Under the pieces are notes generated by a model, which saw nothing but the letters and a program-made list of their open reading frames with translations, was not told the origin of the DNA and ran no database searches. From Arachnopeziza araneosa (Eukaryota > Ascomycota > Leotiomycetes > Helotiales > Arachnopezizaceae), in NCBI GenBank assembly GCA_003988855.1, contig QYAI01000016.1:375648-439647 (forward strand): DNA of 64,000 bases, written 5' to 3'. Every line of letters begins with the position of its first letter. The first letter of the stretch is position 1. This document shows, piece by piece, positions 21,976 through 31,937 of this stretch. A program made the translations under genes and the position numbers.

Positions 21976-23019
21976 TCAATTGATATATTCGAGACTTGAT
22001 ACTTGATTATTGTACCAATCTCGTGATGCGAAAAGGACTCGTTCCGCTTCTGGATGAGCCTTTCGAATGTCATCAATAGCATGAAGGAATTCCTGCCTTT
22101 CTTCCTCTCGAACTACTTCCGAAGCAACCAAAGTTCGGAGAAAGACCCAGACAGATTCATGGCTCCATTTAAAGGAAACGACTAGACGGAGAACATCTCG
22201 ACAGATGAGTGAACCTCGCTCCACACTCGACAGCGCTGGTACATTCATGAGGCAGAATAGCAAGAAAGAGAACCCGGATGTGTCAGCAGGATGATTCAAG
22301 CACCACTCTTTCACCACTGCAACTAATTCCTCGTAGTCAACAGTTGGTGATTCGGAAAGAGATTTTTCAGCTTGGCCAGTTCCAGATTCGGATATTTGAA
22401 GAAGCCATCTTAGATGTGACCAGGCATAGTAATTCTTCGGATGTCTTTCCGCTGCAACCAAAATCACGGATTTCACATCCCTATTTATATCGTGTTTGAA
22501 TTTCATGACCTGGCATCGTTCGAGTAGCCAGCGACGATGGCCCCAAAGAGTTGGAGACTTTGTATGACGATGCAGACGTGATGTCAAATAAGAATCCACA
22601 AAACGCAGTTCTGCTGCTACACGCGCCTCAAAGCTTAGTTTTGATTCGCCCTCATATGTCTGAATGATTCTCTTTCTCATGTTTGCAGCCGTCAAATGCT
22701 CCGGATCCATCAGAAGAATTACTGTAGTAGCATTTTGTAAATCTACCTCCGCTTCGCTCAGAGAGCTTCTCATATGCTTTAACATTACTTGACGAGCAAT
22801 CACAAAGGCCTGAACGAGCTTGTATTTCGGAACACCGATGCTATTTCCATCTGTAAGGACATTGCATCCTGGTGGTAGAGGATGGCTCTTCCCCAGGAAT
22901 TCGATATCTAGTAATCCTCCTGCTTCTGGAACTCTCAGAGCTTTGACAATATCTTGGTAGATGACTTGAATATCATCAGGTGTTGAAGGTATGTGACCGG
23001 GCTCTAGCGCTCTAGACAT
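21976..23019 (-). CDS. PTAR1-like protein prenyltransferase alpha-repeat protein
   Basis: An intronless protein of 347 residues (373 if the upstream ATG at 23097 is used). It contains protein prenyltransferase alpha-subunit repeats: PTLWGHRRWLLERC, YYAWSHLRWLLQ and ESVWVFLRTLV, spaced ~45 residues apart and centred on the W-x-x-R-x-W/L pattern. Overall layout resembles PTAR1 (protein prenyltransferase alpha subunit repeat-containing 1) rather than canonical Ram2, since repeats are few and separated by inserts. PTAR1 pairs with the Rab geranylgeranyltransferase beta subunit in animals (family knowledge); a role here is inferred. I chose the shorter start because the 26-residue extension would reach into the very short promoter shared with GET1. 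Confidence 0.75.
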   Translation of the reverse strand: MSRALEPGHIPSTPDDIQVIYQDIVKALRVPEAGGLLDIEFLGKSHPLPPGCNVLTDGNSIGVPKYKLVQAFVIARQVMLKHMRSSLSEAEVDLQNATTVILLMDPEHLTAANMRKRIIQTYEGESKLSFEARVAAELRFVDSYLTSRLHRHTKSPTLWGHRRWLLERCQVMKFKHDINRDVKSVILVAAERHPKNYYAWSHLRWLLQISESGTGQAEKSLSESPTVDYEELVAVVKEWCLNHPADTSGFSFLLFCLMNVPALSSVERGSLICRDVLRLVVSFKWSHESVWVFLRTLVASEVVREEERQEFLHAIDDIRKAHPEAERVLFASRDWYNNQVSSLEYIN

Positions 23020-23163
23020 TTCGAAGTATGCTGTATTTGAGCCTCGTAGGTTTTCCCCTACAGACTGTGATGCGAGCCTCGTTTCCCAGCCTCGCACGCA
23101 CAGACAGGTTCGCTGTTCATCACGAAACCCAGCGCAACGAACTCTCCAAAGGCACCGGACACG

Positions 23164-23890
23164 ATGCCTTCCCTTCTAGTTACTGTTTTCCTCCTCCAGC
23201 TCGCTATTCATCTAGTCAACACGGTCGGCGCCTCAACCATAAATGCCTTAGTGCGTGAAGCCACCTTGTGATGATTTTATAGCCTGCTAATTGTCTGCAG
23301 CTATGGAACCTCTACAACTGTCTCCCAACTCCTACATCGAAATCAGTAGCTGAGCAGAAGGAGCTGAAGAAACAGTTTGTTAAGATCCGCCTTGAGCTCA
23401 ACGCAACTAGTAGCCAAGACGAGTTTGCGAAATGGGCGAAGCTGCGTAGACAACACGACAGGCTATTAGACCAGATTGAGAAGTCTAGTAAGCATTTCAC
23501 TTTACATCTATTACCCTACTTACTAATAGTTTGACAATAGAGGCTTTAACTGATGGTACAAAATCCACGTTTGATAGTTCTGTGTCAACCCTCCGATGGC
23601 TAGGCACAAATGGTCTACGAATGTTTTTACAGTTCTGGTATCAAAAGCAGGCTATATTCTGGATTCCCAAGGGCTGGGTACCATATTACGCCGAGTGGTT
23701 ATTGTCATTCCCACGGGCGCCATTAGGCAGTATTAGTATACAAGCATGGTCACTTGCTTGTGCGGCCATTATCCTGCTTGTCAGCGACACGATCGTTGCC
23801 ATCATTGCATTGACAACTCAGCCACACAAGGCAAATAAGGAACCTATGGCTGTTCCCGCCGGTGAGAAAGAAACCAAGAAGGAATTATAA
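23164..23890 (+). CDS. GET1: Get1, ER receptor subunit for tail-anchored proteins
   Basis: A 207-residue membrane protein from three exons (23164-23250, 23301-23487, 23541-23890). It has a hydrophobic N-terminal helix (LLVTVFLLQLAIHLVNTV). A cytosolic coiled coil rich in Lys, Glu and Gln follows (AEQKELKKQFVKIRLELN and KLRRQHDRLLDQIEKS) and contacts Get3. Two further membrane helices come after it (YYAEWLLSFP region and ACAAIILLVSDTIVAIIAL). With Get2 it receives Get3 loaded with tail-anchored proteins at the ER. Both splices are confirmed by the continuous coiled coil. It is divergent from the PTAR1-like gene with only ~145 bp between start codons. Confidence 0.92.
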
Positions 23891-24450
23891 TTGCATCTAC
23901 GAAGTTTAAGGGGAACGAGGAAACGGAGGACGAAGGAGGGAATGTCTCTCATCAAAAAGACGCAAAGGTCGCCATTGCTTCAAGAAGCTGAGACCTTGCA
24001 ACACGAGTGAGATGACTCTTGGCAGAGTACTTGGGCTTGCTCTGGGCATTCTTTTTGACTATGAGTGATCATGGTAGAGAGGATCGCCAAAGCTTCGAAA
24101 GTGCCACTAGATGGAAAATTGCTGTTTTCCAAGATATGTTGCTGGACCGTGAGTGGAACAAGTCCCGAGGGCGATTACAAGAAGATGGACATAAATGAGA
24201 ATTTCTCCAAACCTGCAGGGCGTGTCCAGCATTTTGGTATTTGATAGAAGTAGACTTCAAATTTTGTGAAATTTTCGACAGCTCTTGTCAAGCTCGCCAA
24301 AGTAAATCTAACGCTCGGAGATATATTTTCGAGCTAGCCATACTTGGCTTGCCCAAAGCGGTACAATGTGGCAGAACCGTATTCTCTGAATGTGTCTTGA
24401 ACATTCCTTCGTAAGCGCTGCCCGAAATCTTTTGAATATCAACATCAATC
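23891..24450. other. Intergenic region, no gene seen
   Basis: 560 bp between GET1 and the next gene on the same strand, holding the GET1 3' end and the promoter of the membrane protein. ORFs here are short minus-strand shadows. Confidence 0.4.
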
Positions 24451-25553
24451 ATGGCACCCAGTTGGGGAACGCAAGTAGCACAGTCCAATTCCATAGCCTC
24501 TGACTAATCCGAAGCAGAATCAAGTCTCTTCTCCTGTTTGCCGGTCCCATTCTCCTTCCCAAAGCCATTGCACAATACCGTGCCCTCCGCGCAGCACCTT
24601 CAACACAAGGCCTCTCAATCCAACCCATTCCGCGCCCCGTCCAACGAGCCCTCGGTTTACTTTTCATAACTGCGCTACTATTCTTTGTCCGCACGCTCCC
24701 CTTCTTCTCCCAGGAGAATATCTTCAGTCTTACCACTTCGCGCCTCCAAATCCCCACTGACGTCCTCTTCACACGTCTCTCCGCCCTCCGCGCCTCTGGA
24801 CTAAACACTTTCGATAATGCTCTACGAAGCAAGCTCTCCTCTCTCGATTCACGCCTTCTGTATCTTCAACACGGCCCTGCAGCTCTAGCAGATTGCGTCT
24901 ACTGCAGTCCTGAATCGCCGAAGTCATACCTCTACTACACCCTTCCATCTCTCCTCACCCCCCACCTCCTCAACCTCTTCATCCTCGGCATATGCACATC
25001 CCGCTCCTTCGCCGGTCGTTACGGCTCCAGCTGGCGTACCAGCGCCAATATCGGATCGCTCGCCTTAGCCCTGGGTGATATATACCTTGTCTCCTCCTAC
25101 ACCACCAGCGCCAATTCGCGCGCAACCCGTCTTGAGGATATTGATTTCTTCTATTGGAATAGTCGCATTTACCGCTTGTTAGCACTAGCCCTATACGACG
25201 GTCTCAGCGGGTGGATTCTCTACCTCTCCTCGACAAACCGAGCCTTTCTTAATCCACCCACTACGGCAGAGAGAGTCGAAATGGCTACACGGATAATGGA
25301 ACGGACGAGAGGGAAGTTGGCGGCAGTGGGGATACTCCAGAATACCGTAAAGAGGGATGAGGAGTTGAGGGCTAAGAGCGAAGGTTATTGGATTCAGGAG
25401 GGCAGGGTGACAAGGGAGTTAATGGAGGAGAGAGAGGTGGTTGAAGGTGTTACGAATGCGTTGGAGAACAGGATCGATATGAAGACGATCATGCGGGATG
25501 CGGATTCTTATAGTCAGAATCTTTTGAGGCCTTTTCAAGAGAGTGTGATATAG
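24451..25553 (+). CDS. Multi-pass membrane protein of unknown function
   Basis: A 350-residue model from two exons (24451-24474, 24525-25553). The frame of the long second exon is open but has no nearby ATG. The short first exon (MAPSWGTQ) with a GTAGCA donor and an ATCAAG acceptor is the best in-frame start, and it is tentative. Four or more hydrophobic segments are visible: SLLLFAGPILLP, GLLFITALLFFVRTLPFF, LLTPHLLNLFILGIC and RLLALALYDGLSGWILYL. Between them lies a conserved-looking DCVYCSPESPKSYLYY patch with a C-x2-C. The C-terminal third is a charged helix. It looks like a fungus-wide family of ER or mitochondrial membrane proteins, but I cannot name it. Confidence 0.7.
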
Positions 25554-25938
25554 TTGAATAGTAGAATACACTATTCTGAGATGAAATACTTGGTTAACGT
25601 TTAAATATTGGTCATTTGGCGGAAAACTTTCCCAGAATGATTTTTTATGCTGGCCAAATAGCCCAGTAGCGTTGGATATAAATATAACTTAAAGACAATC
25701 GCATTACGACAATGCTTCTCGATTTCTGAGAGAGAGAGAGAGAGAGAGAGAGAGGATATCACATTGTATGAGCAAGGAAAAAGAATGCATTGTTCCTTAC
25801 TACTCGACCGTTCCTCAAACGATACCTAAGACTATACATAAGTTGGCTATTGGTAGGCTAAACCACCATCAACAGCTGAATATACTTGTACCATCCATCA
25901 TCAATCCATTTACAGTGGACTTCCTTTTCTCATAAGTC
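25554..25938. other. Convergent intergenic region with GA repeat
   Basis: 385 bp between two facing stop codons. It is AT-rich with a GA dinucleotide tract (separate entry). No gene. Confidence 0.45.
25728..25754. repeat. (GA)n microsatellite, 27 nt
   Basis: An uninterrupted GA/AG dinucleotide run of about 13 units, seen directly. It lies between two 3' ends and is likely length-variable between strains. Confidence 0.95.
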
Positions 25939-27879
25939 TCATCTGCACTTCTCGATAGCATCAATTGCATAATTCCGGCCGAGATTCGATAACCTCAAGC
26001 CATCACGATCATATAGAAAGTCAAATATTCCTCCCGATCTGAAACCCGCCTGGCTATCTTCTGGCCTTCTAGTCTGTCGTGTATGCATAGGTATCGTAAT
26101 ATCTGCTTTAGTAATATTCTTCCAACCGCTATGAATCTGCCATCCCGAGTTGGTACTGATTTGCTGATCAGCAAGGTAAAGAGGATTTTGATGTCTGTAA
26201 CTAAATCGAGGACCATGTCCCTGGGTAGGAGTAGGTGTCATTTGGCCGATACGAGGCCGCATTGAGAGCAGATCGTAAGTTGAACTACTTTCACCCGTAA
26301 GAACTGGCTCTGGAAGCAAATGTTTTTCTGGAAGTGAAGCAGAAATCGGGTCATGTAGAATAAGGTGTCCAGCAACTCGGAAGAAGCGATTGATGTCAGA
26401 AATAAAGCCTGAGGAAGCGTTCTGATTAACTTCTGTATACACTGTGAACATGGACTTGGGCTTGTCACCCGAGACTACGACTTGGTTGGGAAGGGTGTAT
26501 AGCATTGGAGACGGTCCATTTGTCTGGGTGTCTGTTTCCGCTACTTTGCCTTGCGCGCCATGAGGCTGGTGTCTAGGTACCGGCATGAATATATTGCTAT
26601 TCGGTATCCTAAGATATAGTTCTGGCCAAGAGTGTTTCTCCAGCTGGACGTTCAGTCTACCAACATCCGGGCTGACCCATGGTCTGAACCTATGTCGAGG
26701 TGTTGAAACTAAGGAGCTATGGCTCGATAATTCAGGATATGATTTCAATGTAGGATAGACCTGCTGCTGTACATTCGCCTGCTGTATTGATGGCTTATTT
26801 ACATTTGGTATGAGCAATGGTGGGTTTTGTATCAGCTGCCTTTGAAGACTGGTTGTGAATTGAGTAGAGGGAGGCATCGTGGGTAGCAAAGAACGGGCTC
26901 TGAAACGGGCCACACCCTCGCTATCGTGATTCAAGCTAGCTTGCTGGACTCTTGGCTTGCTGAAAACAACCTGGGACTTATGTGGGGATGATTTAGATTG
27001 TAGTATCGTTGAAGCTTTGTATTGGATGCCGTTCTTCATAGAGACTGGAAGAAACCATTTCGCTTCTGTAATAGAAGACACATTTCTTGATAACTCCACC
27101 GTCCTGGGAAGTTCCTCTATAGGTGTCGTCGCTACTTGACGTATGGGCGTGTTGCTAACCAACACCCCCGGCTTAGATGTGTCTTTCATTTTGGCTCTCT
27201 GCCGTACATCTGCTAACGTGTTATTTCCAGGAAAAGATCGTAGCTTCCTCGACGGTGAATATATCGAAGTCGAATGAAGCAGACGTCGACGTTTGGCTTT
27301 GGGACTTCCGTCTTCCTGAAGGGGACAATGTCCATGAGCAGATAGTTGGAAACGTTTCCCAGCCTGGTATGGGTACTTTCTTCTGAGATTTAAACTCTGT
27401 GGAACTTTTGACACCTTCATATTATTCTTGTATATTTCCGTCAAACGCTCGGCCGCTGTGAAATCTAGTTTGTTACACACTTGTAGAGGATGTATAAAAG
27501 TAAGTGATGTTGGTGTGCTTGTGATATCTAGCTCCCAAGCGGAGAGGCTACTTGGGAGCATCTTATTTTCTTTGTCTTGCCCAGTGTTTCGAAGCGTTCT
27601 GTTCCGAATTGGAGTCTGAAGGTCTGGTCTGAAGGTTTGTTTATTTCTGTTGCTGCTCCCGTCTGATACCTCACGAGTAAAGTTGGAGAGCGGTGAGGAT
27701 GGAATTGCGCGCAGTGGCATAATTCTGTGACTTGAAGGGTATATCATGCCCTTATTAAGCCAAGACTTTGATTTAGGAGCGAGTAACGCTTTAGCTGATT
27801 CGAGTGTTGGCACAGCTCGTGTGAACAATGGTCTAAGGTTTTTAGGAGTTTCAATTGCGAAAATCCCCATGTCAGACAT
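25939..27879 (-). CDS. Disordered Ser/Pro-rich protein, unknown
   Basis: A single-exon ORF of 646 residues, far longer than chance and starting with ATG. No known domain is recognised. It is rich in Ser, Pro, Thr, Gln, Arg and Lys and looks mostly disordered. The N-terminus (ETPKNLRPLFTRAVPTLESA) seems ordered. A KEN-type degron sequence (QDKENK) lies near residue 103, and many S/T-P sites (RSTP, SNTPIRQ, SPSRK) and basic KAKRRRLL signals suggest a nuclear, cell-cycle-regulated protein. That is inference. The last ~60 residues (GIFDFLYDRDGLRLSNLGRN) again look ordered. Confidence 0.7.
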   Translation of the reverse strand: MSDMGIFAIETPKNLRPLFTRAVPTLESAKALLAPKSKSWLNKGMIYPSSHRIMPLRAIPSSPLSNFTREVSDGSSNRNKQTFRPDLQTPIRNRTLRNTGQDKENKMLPSSLSAWELDITSTPTSLTFIHPLQVCNKLDFTAAERLTEIYKNNMKVSKVPQSLNLRRKYPYQAGKRFQLSAHGHCPLQEDGSPKAKRRRLLHSTSIYSPSRKLRSFPGNNTLADVRQRAKMKDTSKPGVLVSNTPIRQVATTPIEELPRTVELSRNVSSITEAKWFLPVSMKNGIQYKASTILQSKSSPHKSQVVFSKPRVQQASLNHDSEGVARFRARSLLPTMPPSTQFTTSLQRQLIQNPPLLIPNVNKPSIQQANVQQQVYPTLKSYPELSSHSSLVSTPRHRFRPWVSPDVGRLNVQLEKHSWPELYLRIPNSNIFMPVPRHQPHGAQGKVAETDTQTNGPSPMLYTLPNQVVVSGDKPKSMFTVYTEVNQNASSGFISDINRFFRVAGHLILHDPISASLPEKHLLPEPVLTGESSSTYDLLSMRPRIGQMTPTPTQGHGPRFSYRHQNPLYLADQQISTNSGWQIHSGWKNITKADITIPMHTRQTRRPEDSQAGFRSGGIFDFLYDRDGLRLSNLGRNYAIDAIEKCR

Positions 27880-28235
27880 TTTTTCTTTGCCTATCTAGCA
27901 AATGTCAGTGTTGTGTAGCGAGAACTCGAGGAACCTACTCAAAATCAGATTGTTGACGGTTAAAGCTGATGTTGTTCTAAAGAAGATGTTGAAGATTATG
28001 ATGGAGCGTTCTGATTGAGATTTCCTAACATGAACTATTTCCTCAGGAAGTTGCAACCCTGACGATGCTCGGTCCTAGAGTAGCAACTGCGGTTGTCGAA
28101 AGAAAACAAACACTGACATTGTTCGCTTAACGTCTACCTATGTTGTCACAGGTTTCGCAATATGGGCAAGGCGTGCCCAATTGTAGTGCCATAAACTTGA
28201 GTAATCCCCAAAATAGTTACATCTATCGTTCCAAT
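27880..28235. other. Intergenic region, no gene seen
   Basis: 356 bp between two minus-strand genes: the 5' leader of the disordered-protein gene and the 3' end of the F-box-like gene. Nothing else seen. Confidence 0.4.
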
Positions 28236-29912
28236 TTAAATATAGAACGGTTTCCACTCAAACTCCTCTGCTTCTCTTGCTTCGAATTTGTCCAATCTCT
28301 CGAGATGACAACCGCTTCTTCCAGTGCCGGGCTTGAAAAGAGCTTGTAAACTTAAAACCTCTCGTTGAGCCCGATTCCTTTCAATATCGCGCCAAACACG
28401 CCAAGAAATATCTTCCAGCTTCAAGCATCGTAGCTTTTGAGTGCAGATAGCAATATCAAAGCCGAAATTTTCAAGTTCTCCATTATTCAGTCTCTCACTG
28501 TATGAGTGTCGGATGACAAGAGACAATTGCTCGAGGTTGATCATATGTCTGATCCAATCTAAAGATTTCGATCTTGGTACGCGAGTAAAATTGCGTAGTG
28601 ATATGGTGAGGACCTGGATCATTGAAAAATTTGGAAGAACAAAGTTACCCTCTAAATCCAGAGAATCAATCGAGTTTGACAGAATTAATGTCCTTGGTTT
28701 GAAACTGGATCTACTATCCTCGCTTCCAATCAGCATATCATAAATAGGGAGATTCTCTCGCATTGGGTTATCAATTCTTAAATGATCCAGGTGGCCTAGC
28801 TCAGAGGTTTGTAGCCATTCTGTCATAGCGTGTGTTTGCGTGTAGAAACCAAAGGTGTTGAGTTTAGACAGCTGCTATGGTTGAATATGCACCAAGCAAT
28901 CTCAATGTCGCCTACAGGGACAAAAAAGACCAGTACTACTGGTCTTATTGGAGATAAAAATTTCTTCTACAACAGCAAGATCTGTTAAACCATTCAGATA
29001 GGTTGCTGGCTGCTGTATTTCATCTTGCCAAAGGATGATACTGTCACCTAATATAAGCTGTTGGAGCCTGAGTGGTTGACCGCATTCAGCAATATAATCG
29101 GCGATCAGGCGATTCAAGAAGTGCATACATTTGTCCAAATCAGGTCCAATTTGTTCCACTTCTAAGCGGGCTAATGTGAACACGCAGATGGAAAGGTTGA
29201 GGCTTTTTAGGTTTGGAGAGCGAATCAGAACATTTACAATGTCCTTTCGTACGAAGCTGACGTCGCCATGAATTCTCTCAATTTCGAGATCTATCAGATT
29301 AGCAAATGGTGGTATGTCTGGTGTTGCAAGGCGCGGATCGATTGCTGAAGGATCAAGTACTAGACCCATACTGTATTCAAACGCGACAGCACGGGTTTGT
29401 AGCTCCTCTGAAGGATAATTGATGAATAATGATCGAAGATATGGACAGTAGCGATGTAGAGTAGCTAGTGTAGATGGGTATAAGGGTTGATGTTTCCATC
29501 TAAATAAGTAAATAAATTAGTGTTCATGGCCAGATGAGAAATTTAATACTCACGACCAACTTGTCAGTCCCTTCATCCGTGGCAAAAGAGCTTGCATGGC
29601 TTGATTGAATATTTCAAACATTAGTTGGTCAGAGGAATCTGTATCAAGTTCTTCTGAAATTTCAATCGCGAAACCGAATGTTTTGGTATATTGCAATGCC
29701 TTGTTTTTGAAAAGTCGGTCAAGATGTCGAATGAGGATGTAGGAGTTTTGCTCCGTGAACCAGATTTCTGCATACAAGAAAGGAGTGAAAGATGCATTGA
29801 AGAATTTGTTCGTCAGACACAAATCACACAGCAGTCTTCTATTTAACGTGAAGTTTCCGAGACAGTAGAGTAGCTCTGGGATCCTTGCAAACCGCTGTGC
29901 TGAAGAAGACAT
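28236..29912 (-). CDS. F-box/LRR-like protein (splicing partly uncertain)
   Basis: About 503 residues over three exons (29912-29554, 29499-28931 or 28940, 28819-28236). The N-terminus RIPELLYCLGNFTLNRRLL followed by LTNKFFNASFTPFLYAEI is F-box-like, with the family's pattern of a failed-fold helix then LYAEIW strand. The rest is a series of irregular leucine-rich repeats (LIDLEIERIHG, LKSLNLSICV, LQQLILGDS, IQVLTISLRN, LEQLSLVIRH), as in fungal F-box/LRR proteins that recruit substrates to SCF ubiquitin ligases. The first intron is clean (TGGTC|GTGAGT). The second intron has two candidate donors and a plain ATGACAG acceptor. If neither is used the gene is broken in the middle, so a pseudogene is possible. 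Confidence 0.6.
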
Positions 29913-30377
29913 TTTTTTCAGAATTGTGCTTTCTGGAAAAATTAAACCATCTAGTATTCCCCAAAGCCTGAAAGTGCAGTGTATTCAAGCTGTAATTATG
30001 ATAAAGTGCTTCGTATATACCTTCTTCGTGATGTGTTGAACTGTGAGAAAAGTTGTCGTTGAACACCTCTCGCTAAGTAGCACGCTAATAGGCCAAAGCA
30101 TGATGCACAGCTGAACTCTCTGGAGTCGTATACCTGTAAGTCAGGCTGTCGATATCTAATTAGCTTTGACCTGCAAGCCATGATTACTGTATCATTTCTT
30201 CGTGATTAGGCTAACATTTGTGTCCGTAAGAAGTCCTGCTGGCTGCTGCAGAGATATTGCAAGTCTCTATTGGATAATTGATTCAATCTCTTAGATTCCT
30301 CTTACAATATTGATACAAAGCCATTTTTCGGTCTAATTAATATTATGTTTCGCCTTTTGTGTACCCAACTCATCCTA
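29913..30377. other. Intergenic region, no gene seen
   Basis: 465 bp between two minus-strand genes. It is AT-rich, with only short ORFs lacking recognisable features. Confidence 0.4.
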
Positions 30378-31455
30378 TTACACCATTGTCCGTTGAGCTC
30401 GTTTCGACATGAAAAAACCATCTTTCTCCATTGCACCTGTAGCCTTGGTGGCTAGAGCTGTAACCACATGGGGTCCCACAGCTTCAGCCTGAGACATTCT
30501 CCTGAGAGTCTTGCGAGCGGTAGGGGGCTTCCCTTCCTTTTGATATGTTGCGAAGTAAAAGAGGATAAAAAGCACCAGATACGAACTGAGCACACCGATG
30601 CCAGCAAAAGCAGCAAATTCTTCTCCAGCGCACTTGCCAGCGTTAGGCATCCAAGGATAATATCTCGAGGTGAAGTAGGTGTAGCTTGCAAAGTATACGA
30701 AGCCAAGGTCGATGACAAATTGGATGATTTGTAGCCTGGTGACCCACTCCTTCCACCAAATTCGAACGCCACGAGCACTCTGAAAGTAGTACCAGTACAT
30801 GACTACATGAACCATGAGGTTCAGAGTAATGGGAACCCAGGACACGGCCGTGTTGCCAATAAGCTGGGTGTAGCACAAAACAGCAGTCGCACCATGGTGA
30901 TAGCAGTGAAGGAAGGTCAAGGGCTTCTTCTTTAGAAAGAGGAATACTGTATCCAAGAGTTCAAGGTATTTGGTGAGATAAGTCAACTGGTATAGTTTAA
31001 TATAGTAAGCGAGCCCGTCCGGGAGAACTTACGTAGTACAGGACAACCAGATGTTGAGTCCAGCCTCCATCTGGGTTACAGATAGCAAAGAACACGCCCT
31101 TGCGGACGAGAGTAGGGAAAAGCTCCTCAATATAGAGCGCGAGAAGAATTGCGCTAATAGCTGTAAGGAAGAAGTTGTGAATTAGAAAGAGTGACTTCAG
31201 CTTGTAGGCGTCTCGATTCCGCATTAATTCCCGCCCACCAAAAATAATCGTGTAGTAAACTGCCACAAAGATTGACGTCTCCTTCAAAGTCGACATGGGT
31301 GTCTGTCCGGACACGAACTGGAAATTATCAGCCGGATAGCCTGCAAAAAGCTCGAAAGTTTTGCTAAAATAAGGCCATAGGTGTATTCCGAATGGTCGGT
31401 CAACCGATGGGAGAGGAAATGATGACCCCAAGAGGGTGTCGTTTGTGATAGCCAT
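30378..31455 (-). CDS. Fatty acid elongase (ELO/GNS1-SUR4 family)
   Basis: A 343-residue multi-pass ER membrane protein from two exons (31455-31033, 30986-30378). It condenses malonyl-CoA with acyl-CoA in very-long-chain fatty acid synthesis, which supplies sphingolipids. The family's histidine box is present (FLHCYHHGAT, H-x2-HH), with the KYLELLDTVFLFLKKK stretch before it and the MVHVVMYWYYF helix after it. The intron cuts just before LTYLTKYLELLDT and uses a GTAAGT donor. The C-terminus is basic (TARKTLRRMSQ, SKRAQRTMV) as in ER proteins. Chain-length class (Elo1, 2 or 3 type) cannot be settled by eye. Confidence 0.93.
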
Positions 31456-31937
31456 TGTATGTTGGAGAACAGAGATGAAGGAGCGACAGTAGGAAAAGGA
31501 TGAAGAAAGAGAAAAGAGAGGGAGAGAGAAGAAGAAGAAGAAGAAGAAGAAGAAGAAGAGAAAGGGCTGAGAATAGGTTGGTACAGTGTAACAGCTGAAA
31601 AGCAGCTCAAACGTGCCTCGGCAGCAGAAAATGGGCAGAATTCTCTATCCCGACTCCGACTCCGACAGCAAACCCCTGCAAACGGCTCCTATAAGATCCG
31701 ACTTTCCGTATGATGTTGACTATTCAATTGCGAACTTTGCGTCACGGCTTAAACAGCCTCCATATTTTGGCTAGGTCACATGTAGAGTCTACTTCCCCGA
31801 GTATTCGTGTCCCAAAAGAGCTAGAAAAGTCCTTGCTTAAATGCCCACCTCCTAGAGTTCACTATGGAAACCACCATCCCTGTCATCATATATATCTTTT
31901 GCTTCTCCAGGCTAGTCCTCCACTGTGCTATGCTTTT
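31456..31937. other. Elongase leader and MAP2 3' flank
   Basis: 480 bp between the elongase start and the MAP2 stop, both on the minus strand. It includes a GAA repeat close to the elongase ATG (separate entry), then a region with no gene. Confidence 0.45.
31528..31557. repeat. (GAA)10 trinucleotide repeat
   Basis: Ten perfect GAA units inside a ~65 nt purine tract. It lies 73 bp upstream of the elongase start codon, so in the transcript it reads as a TTC-rich pyrimidine tract in the leader or core promoter. Confidence 0.95.
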
